Source of the DNA: Deltaproteobacteria bacterium
GTDB taxonomy: Bacteria > Desulfobacterota > DSM-4660 > Desulfatiglandales > Desulfatiglandaceae
NCBI GenBank assembly: GCA_029932035.1
Contig: JAOZQV010000140.1
Span: 1-8,982, forward strand
Length of the DNA: 8,982 nt
Direction of reading: 5' to 3'
The notes under the pieces are model-generated. The model made no database searches. It was not told the origin of the DNA and saw only the letters and a list, made by a program, of their open reading frames with translations. Both the position numbers and the translations under genes were made by a program. Shown here piece after piece: positions 5,208 through 8,982 of the stretch; position 1 is the first letter of the stretch; each line of letters begins with the position of its first letter.

Positions 5208-6767
5208 CTATTTCTGCCTTGATATCATTTCTGAGGCCAATCTGTGTCCCAGCATGGCGGCTTTTTTAAAATCCGCTTTTGCCTCTGTTTTCATTCCTTT
5301 GAATAGATGAACTACTCCCCTGTTATAAAAAAGGTCGCTGTCCTTGGGGCTCAATTTTAAAGCGCCGTTATAATCTCTTAGGGCGAGATCGCTCTTGCCC
5401 AACTGATAATTGGCGTTTCCCCTGTTGCAATAGGCGTCAACAGCGCGTGAGTCCAGTTCTATGGCTTTATCAAAATCCTTGATGGCCAAGGCGTATTTCT
5501 TCATCCTCACAAAAACCAGACCCCGGTTATAGTAGGCATCGCTGACACGATTGTTGATGTCAATCGATTTGGTAAAGTCTTTTTTGGCCTTATCCAGGTC
5601 CCCTTTTTGTTCATATAAACAGCCGCGGCTATAATAGAGGTCTGCGTTTTGTCTGTCCTGCCTGATAAGTTCGTCAAATTCTCTTATCTCTCTATCATAG
5701 TCCTTGGACTCTAAAAACGGATTCTCAGCTGGAGAAAGTGGGGCTGGTACATGGGGTTTCTTGGTTGTGGGCTTTTTGGGTGAGTGCTTCTTGACGAGTT
5801 TGGGGGCAAGGGCTTCTTTGGGGGGTACCCCTCCGGGAAGAGCTTTTTTGTCGGGTTTCGGGGTAATTGCATGGGAAGGTTTTTTTATTGGCACCCTTAT
5901 ACCCTCTGGCATTCTCAGATCTTTTGACTTCATTTCAATAAATTGAGTAAGGTTGCCTATTTCCGGCATATGCATTTTATACCGGTCTCTGAGAAATAGA
6001 CCGGCGGCGGCAAGAGAAAGGAGTTCTATAAGGATGATAACGGCTATTAGAAGCAAACCTGTCTTAACGGGCGGAAAGTGGTGAACACCCTCCTCATCGC
6101 CAACGGTGAGACCTCTGATCTGCCATCTGAAAAACATACAGATAAACCACGGGGCCAAGAGAATAATAATAATCAGGGCAAGCAAATCAATTGAAGGCAG
6201 GGACAAAAACTGGGCAGCAATTGGCAACAGAAGCCATACCAGCGAGGAGGCGAAGAATATTTTCATCAGGCCCCAAAAGCCAGAGCCAAAGGAGGTTTTT
6301 TCCCCTCCATATTTCATGTGCTCTTCTTTCCACGCATAGTACCTGTAGATGCCGTAGAAATAGTAGATCCCAAGGGTCAGCATCGGCAGGATCATGAGAT
6401 GTACCATATAAAAAACAAAGAGACTTCCCCCCCTGCCCACGAAGTCGCTCTGTTTGCCGCCCACTAAAGTATTCCGGGCCTTCCATTTCGAGATTTTGCA
6501 GATAGCCCACGGGGAGTAGATCCCGAGAGTAATGATTGTTAAAAGGATATTCACAAGGCAAATGCCGAAGAGTTTAAGGCCGGTACCCGTAAAGATGACC
6601 TCTTTTCCGTTTATTAGAGTATGCGATGCTCTTAGCTTGAAAAGCCTGACCCAGGCCCATGGGAAGTAGATGCCCAAGGTGACCATGCTGAGCAAAAAAA
6701 GATGGATTACAAACAGACTTAGATACTCTCTGCCTGATCCATTAAATTCGCAGTTTCCCTTTGGCAT
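5208..6767 (-). CDS. DUF898 (YjgN-like) membrane domain fused to four TPR repeats
   Basis: This is a 519-aa inner-membrane protein. Residues 14-170 hold three internal repeats of the DUF898/YjgN pattern, with TLGIY followed by (P)W/F, a basic cluster and a G-x-x-x-x-F turn, at 26-67, 76-117 and 127-168. Hydrophobic segments within and after them (to about 258) make a multi-span membrane domain. Residues 285-350 are a Lys/Pro-rich low-complexity linker. Four 34-residue TPR units follow at about 376-409, 410-443, 444-477 and 478-511, with A-x-x-x-x-R-G and A-x-x-D-F/Y marks in phase. TPRs bind partner proteins, so this looks like a membrane scaffold; the function of DUF898 is unknown to me. AAGGAG 6 nt before the ATG at 6767 favours it over an in-frame TTG at 6794. 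It heads a minus-strand gene run with the MBL and Fe-S genes. The side of the membrane on which the TPRs lie is not clear. Confidence 0.85.
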   Translation of the reverse strand: MPKGNCEFNGSGREYLSLFVIHLFLLSMVTLGIYFPWAWVRLFKLRASHTLINGKEVIFTGTGLKLFGICLVNILLTIITLGIYSPWAICKISKWKARNTLVGGKQSDFVGRGGSLFVFYMVHLMILPMLTLGIYYFYGIYRYYAWKEEHMKYGGEKTSFGSGFWGLMKIFFASSLVWLLLPIAAQFLSLPSIDLLALIIIILLAPWFICMFFRWQIRGLTVGDEEGVHHFPPVKTGLLLIAVIILIELLSLAAAGLFLRDRYKMHMPEIGNLTQFIEMKSKDLRMPEGIRVPIKKPSHAITPKPDKKALPGGVPPKEALAPKLVKKHSPKKPTTKKPHVPAPLSPAENPFLESKDYDREIREFDELIRQDRQNADLYYSRGCLYEQKGDLDKAKKDFTKSIDINNRVSDAYYNRGLVFVRMKKYALAIKDFDKAIELDSRAVDAYCNRGNANYQLGKSDLALRDYNGALKLSPKDSDLFYNRGVVHLFKGMKTEAKADFKKAAMLGHRLASEMISRQK

Positions 6768-6773
6768 TATCTT

Positions 6774-6779
6774 CTCCTT
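6774..6779 (-). promoter_or_regulatory. Ribosome binding site that decides the DUF898-TPR start
   Basis: AAGGAG on the minus strand lies 6 nt before the ATG at 6767. A longer frame could begin at TTG 6794, but that start lies upstream of this site and has no good site of its own. Confidence 0.7.
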
Positions 6780-6855
6780 CTTCCGTATGCTCAAAAAAAT
6801 TGGGTTGGACCTCGATCTTTTCGTGCAGCGTTATTGGCAAGGTGTTTTTTTTATT

Positions 6856-6896
6856 TATATATTGTAAATCTTAAACTTTGTGTCAAATTTTTGCAA
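6856..6896 (-). promoter_or_regulatory. Probable promoter region of the DUF898-TPR gene
   Basis: On the minus strand this AT-rich stretch offers overlapping sigma-70-like arrangements. TTGCAA (6891-6896) is 17 nt from TAAGAT (6868-6873). A perfect TTGACA (6881-6886) has TACAAT 14 nt away (too close) or TATATA 19 nt away (long). One of these probably serves the gene starting at 6767, with a leader of roughly 90-100 nt. Confidence 0.45.
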
Positions 6897-6945
6897 TATT
6901 TTAAAAGGATTTAATACGCCGAATTAATGAATTTGAATCAAACAG

Positions 6946-6974
6946 TTGAAAGTCAATTGAAAGTCAATTAAAAT
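6946..6974 (+). promoter_or_regulatory. Sigma-70-type promoter overlapping an 11-bp tandem repeat
   Basis: The -35 TTGAAA (6946-6951) and -10 TAAAAT (6969-6974) each match consensus at five of six bases and are exactly 17 nt apart. The -35 and spacer are made of two perfect tandem copies of TTGAAAGTCAA (6946-6956 and 6957-6967). An 11-bp period places both copies on the same helix face, as with direct-repeat activator or repressor sites. It would start transcription near 6981, about 80 nt before the transporter gene. Confidence 0.6.
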
Positions 6975-7063
6975 AGCGTCAAGCGTTTCTTGCCTACCTG
7001 AAAAGTAATATTTGGAATGCCAACTTGAGTAATGAACATGTGCGGTAAGTAGAAGAGGAAAAA

Positions 7064-8308
7064 TTGCTTAGATTTCACAGCTTTATAGGATTTCTTGCCC
7101 TAATTTTGTTGGCTTGGCTTTTTTCTGAGAAACGAAGAGAGGTAAATGTCAGGACCCTCATAACAGGTATGGGGTTGCAGGTGTTGCTGGCCCTGCTGTT
7201 GCTGAAATTTCCCGGAAGCCAGGAGGTCTTCCTCTGGTTGAACAAGGGGGTTAGTGCAATAGAGGAATCCACAAGGGCGGGGACGGGATTTGTCTTTGGA
7301 TACCTCGGCGGCGCAGTCCTTCCCTTTGACGAAAAAATACCCGGTTCAAGTTATATCCTGGCCTTTCGAGGTCTCCCCCTGCTTCTTGTTATCGGCGCTC
7401 TATCGGCGCTTTTTTTTTACTGGAGGATAATCCCCTGGGTGGTTAACGCTTTCTCATGGGTCTTGAGGCGAGTCATGGGTATCGGCGGGGTTGAAGGAGT
7501 GGGCGCTGCAGCCAATGTTTTTATCGGTATGGTGGAATCGCCCCTTATTGTCAGGCCATATCTCATGGAGATATCAAGGAGTGAACTCTTTACCATTATG
7601 GCATGTGGTATGGCTACCATTGCAGGCACTGTTATGGTGCTTTACGCATCAATACTACATAATGTCATCCCCGGTATTATGGGACATCTTTTAGTGGCAT
7701 CCATTATCAGCGCGCCGGCAGCCATAACAGTATCTAAACTGATGATCCCCGAAACATCGGATCTATCCCTGGAGGCTGTGAAGATACCGAGAGAGGCGAG
7801 CAGTGCCATGGATGCCATCACTCGAGGCACCCTGGTCGGCATTAAACTCCTTATCAATATAATTGCCATGCTTGTTGTCTTTGTTGCGCTGGTTTACCTG
7901 CTCAACATGGTGCTGGCCTTTCTGCCGGAGCTTTTCGGCAGACCGGTTACCTTCCAGAGATTGGTGGGATACCTGATGGCTCCGGTCACCTATTTGATAG
8001 GTATACCCTGGTCAGAGGCTGTGACCGCTGGTTCACTCATGGGGACCAAGACCGTCTTGAACGAATTCTTAGCATATCTCAATTTGGCTTCATTGCCGGA
8101 GGGCGCCCTGAGCGAAAGGAGTCGTTTGATTATGATCTATGCCATGTGCGGCTTTGCCAATTTTGGTTCCCTTGGAATTATGATAGGCGGCATGGGGGCC
8201 ATGGCAGGAGAGAGAAGGGGCGAAATTGTGAGCTTAGGTTTGAAATCTATTGTGGCCGGAACCATTGCCACATGCATGACAGGGGCCTTGGTGGGGTTGA
8301 TTTACTAG
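7064..8308 (+). CDS. Concentrative nucleoside transporter (CNT/NupC family)
   Basis: This is a 414-aa polytopic inner-membrane protein of normal CNT length. It imports nucleosides or related compounds by cation symport. Hydrophobic spans begin at residue 7. The first re-entrant-hairpin signature is N151-x-F-I-G-M-V-E-S-P with RPYL (164-167). The second is TKTVLNEFLAY (328-338), followed by CGFANFGSLGI (362-372). Glu334, Asn366 and Ser369 fit the ribose contacts known in Vibrio cholerae CNT. The usual Gln-Thr before the conserved Glu158 is Met156-Val157 here, so base preference may differ from that of classical members. The start is a TTG at 7064, with GAGGA (7055-7059) just upstream. An ATG at 7032 is out: it meets TAG after six codons. 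The gene is monocistronic, with its own promoter and a terminator 8 nt after the stop. It is divergent from the DUF898-TPR gene. No nucleoside-catabolism genes are adjacent. Confidence 0.92.
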   Translation: MLRFHSFIGFLALILLAWLFSEKRREVNVRTLITGMGLQVLLALLLLKFPGSQEVFLWLNKGVSAIEESTRAGTGFVFGYLGGAVLPFDEKIPGSSYILAFRGLPLLLVIGALSALFFYWRIIPWVVNAFSWVLRRVMGIGGVEGVGAAANVFIGMVESPLIVRPYLMEISRSELFTIMACGMATIAGTVMVLYASILHNVIPGIMGHLLVASIISAPAAITVSKLMIPETSDLSLEAVKIPREASSAMDAITRGTLVGIKLLINIIAMLVVFVALVYLLNMVLAFLPELFGRPVTFQRLVGYLMAPVTYLIGIPWSEAVTAGSLMGTKTVLNEFLAYLNLASLPEGALSERSRLIMIYAMCGFANFGSLGIMIGGMGAMAGERRGEIVSLGLKSIVAGTIATCMTGALVGLIY

Positions 8309-8315
8309 CCAAATT

Positions 8316-8341
8316 GTCATCTCCATAGGGGATGACTTTTT
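8316..8341 (+). terminator. Intrinsic terminator of the nucleoside transporter gene
   Basis: A 9-bp stem pairs GTCATCTCC (8316-8324) with GGGGATGAC (8328-8336), one pair being G-U. It has a 3-nt loop and is followed directly by TTTTT (8337-8341). It begins 8 nt after the TAG at 8306-8308. Confidence 0.9.
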
Positions 8342-8373
8342 CCGGGCAATCGCAATATAATAAAAAATTCTTT

Positions 8374-8390
8374 CGCAGAGAACGCAGAGA
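8374..8390. repeat. Short CGCAGAGA tandem unit
   Basis: CGCAGAGA, then A, then CGCAGAGA forms a two-copy direct repeat. It is the same style of sequence as the CGCAAAG units at 83-242 but not the same family. It lies in the 231-bp gap between the transporter stop and the PIN gene. It looks like a fragment of a dispersed intergenic repeat. Confidence 0.45.
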
Positions 8391-8426
8391 GCTTTGACGG
8401 GATACCCCCGCGTTCCGTCCCCACTC

Positions 8427-8455
8427 CTCGTTCCCACGCAGAGCGTGGGAACGAG
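8427..8455. repeat. Perfect 13-bp palindrome, REP-like (GTTCCCACGC type)
   Basis: CTCGTTCCCACGC (8427-8439) and GCGTGGGAACGAG (8443-8455) are perfect complements around AGA. There is no T-run on either side, so it is not a standard terminator. I recall this GTTCCCACGC hairpin as a dispersed repeat in many bacteria. On the minus strand it lies 85 nt past the PIN gene stop and could stabilise or end that transcript. Confidence 0.75.
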
Positions 8456-8539
8456 ATCACAGCTTCACCCTTGGGACGCCTAAGATTTGTGGCATCCTCG
8501 GTTTTTGCAACGTTGGGATAATGTCTGGGCGCAGATGCT

Positions 8540-8950
8540 TTACAGGTGCATCCTTGGCATCAGATAGTCTTGGGGCATTACTATTTGTACGCCCATAACC
8601 GTTTTGCCAAAATGCCTTCCAAAATGTGAAACGTCGCCGGTAATGAGGTAGTCAGCGCCGGCGGAAATAGCGGCCATTAAAACGGGAACATCTTTCTCCG
8701 GAAGATCTATGGGGCAGGATAGATCCGGATCTGTTTCCGTGACGACTTCAACGTCGGACAGAAATGAATCAAGCCTTTTCAATCGTTCTCGCCGGTCGAG
8801 ATTCCCTTTTGCCTCTTCAATTACATATTGAGACGCAAGGAGTGAGCACACCCCTTTCCTGGAAAGCTCCCATAAACGGCTCAAACCGACGCTTCCGTAA
8901 GCAACTGAAAACAGAATGTTTGCATCAAGAAAGAGAGCTTCTCTTTTCAT
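8540..8950 (-). CDS. PIN-domain protein, possible VapC-like RNase toxin
   Basis: This is a 136-aa single PIN domain, the normal size for the VapC-like group of Mg-dependent RNases. The acidic site is complete in outline: Asp9 in LFLDANIL, Glu45/46 in VIEEAKGN, Asp87 in EKDVPVLMAA, and Asp106 in LITGDVSHFG. The Cys/Leu pattern and the MPQDYL ending fit this group. Toxin genes of this kind usually follow a small antitoxin gene that they overlap or nearly touch. Only 32 nt upstream are available, with stops in two frames and no recognisable antitoxin end. The partner is therefore either outside the window or absent. The ribosome site is poor, which would fit translational coupling to an upstream gene. 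Role as a toxin is inferred from the family, not shown. Confidence 0.82.
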   Translation of the reverse strand: MKREALFLDANILFSVAYGSVGLSRLWELSRKGVCSLLASQYVIEEAKGNLDRRERLKRLDSFLSDVEVVTETDPDLSCPIDLPEKDVPVLMAAISAGADYLITGDVSHFGRHFGKTVMGVQIVMPQDYLMPRMHL

Positions 8951-8982
8951 GAGCCGTCAGGCTTCTTATGGGGGATTTTTTA

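Noticed and set aside
4918..5310. Plus-strand 130-codon frame spanning the MBL gene start and the DUF898-TPR gene end
   Set aside because: It is antisense to two well-supported genes and shows no motif.
6187..6561. Minus-strand 124-codon frame inside the DUF898 domain
   Set aside because: It is a shifted frame of the membrane domain; the in-frame triple TLGIY repeat shows which frame is real.
7032..7052. Six-codon upstream frame (ATG to TAG) in the transporter leader
   Set aside because: It lacks a ribosome site and its short peptide shows no attenuator-like codon run; probably chance.
8309..8539. Minus-strand open frame through the palindrome giving FPRSAWERG
   Set aside because: This is the translation of the repeat, has no plausible start and matches no family I know.

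Overview
The window looks like a chromosomal stretch from an anaerobic bacterium, most plausibly Desulfobacterota (deltaproteobacteria-like). This rests on a FadH/enoate-reductase-type flavoenzyme with a 4Fe-4S site, a multi-cysteine 4Fe-4S protein beside a metallo-beta-lactamase-fold hydrolase, strong AGGAGG-type ribosome sites, and several dispersed palindromic repeats between genes. That placement is inference; no rRNA or other taxonomic marker is present. Seven protein genes are supported, plus one decayed gene fragment.

Left part (1-2,300): a 160-bp structure made of two perfect 31-bp inverted arms built from CGCAAAG units. They enclose the first 26 codons of a GxxExxY-family gene on the minus strand, cut off inside its signature motif. 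A 668-aa FadH-like NAD(P)H:flavin oxidoreductase follows on the plus strand.

Middle (2,300-3,050): a single cold-shock-domain gene with a long leader that can fold into an extended hairpin capped by a GUAA tetraloop. Behind it lie a 98-nt imperfect palindrome and a strong 14-bp hairpin terminator that closes the convergent pair.

Minus-strand cluster (6,767 down to 3,049): a DUF898-like membrane domain fused to four TPR repeats, then an MBL-fold hydrolase with a C-terminal winged-helix-like tail, then a 388-aa protein with many cysteines and two 4Fe-4S ferredoxin motifs. The last two are 24 nt apart and almost certainly co-transcribed. The first is separated by 86 nt that hold a 12-bp palindrome and no visible terminator. 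The set reads as a membrane sensor/scaffold plus a hydrolase and an electron-transfer or redox-sensing partner, but no pathway can be assigned from sequence alone.

Right part (6,768-8,982): a divergent intergenic region with a good sigma-70-type promoter overlapping a tandem 11-bp repeat drives a concentrative nucleoside transporter (CNT/NupC family) with a TTG start and a clean intrinsic terminator. Repeat-type palindromes follow, then a minus-strand PIN-domain protein whose possible antitoxin lies beyond the window edge.

No CRISPR array, tRNA, rRNA, intact transposase or complete defence system is seen. The most distinctive items are the GxxExxY remnant trapped in inverted repeats, the structured cold-shock leader, the DUF898-TPR/MBL/Fe-S cluster, and a CNT transporter with altered residues at the usual nucleobase-contact positions.
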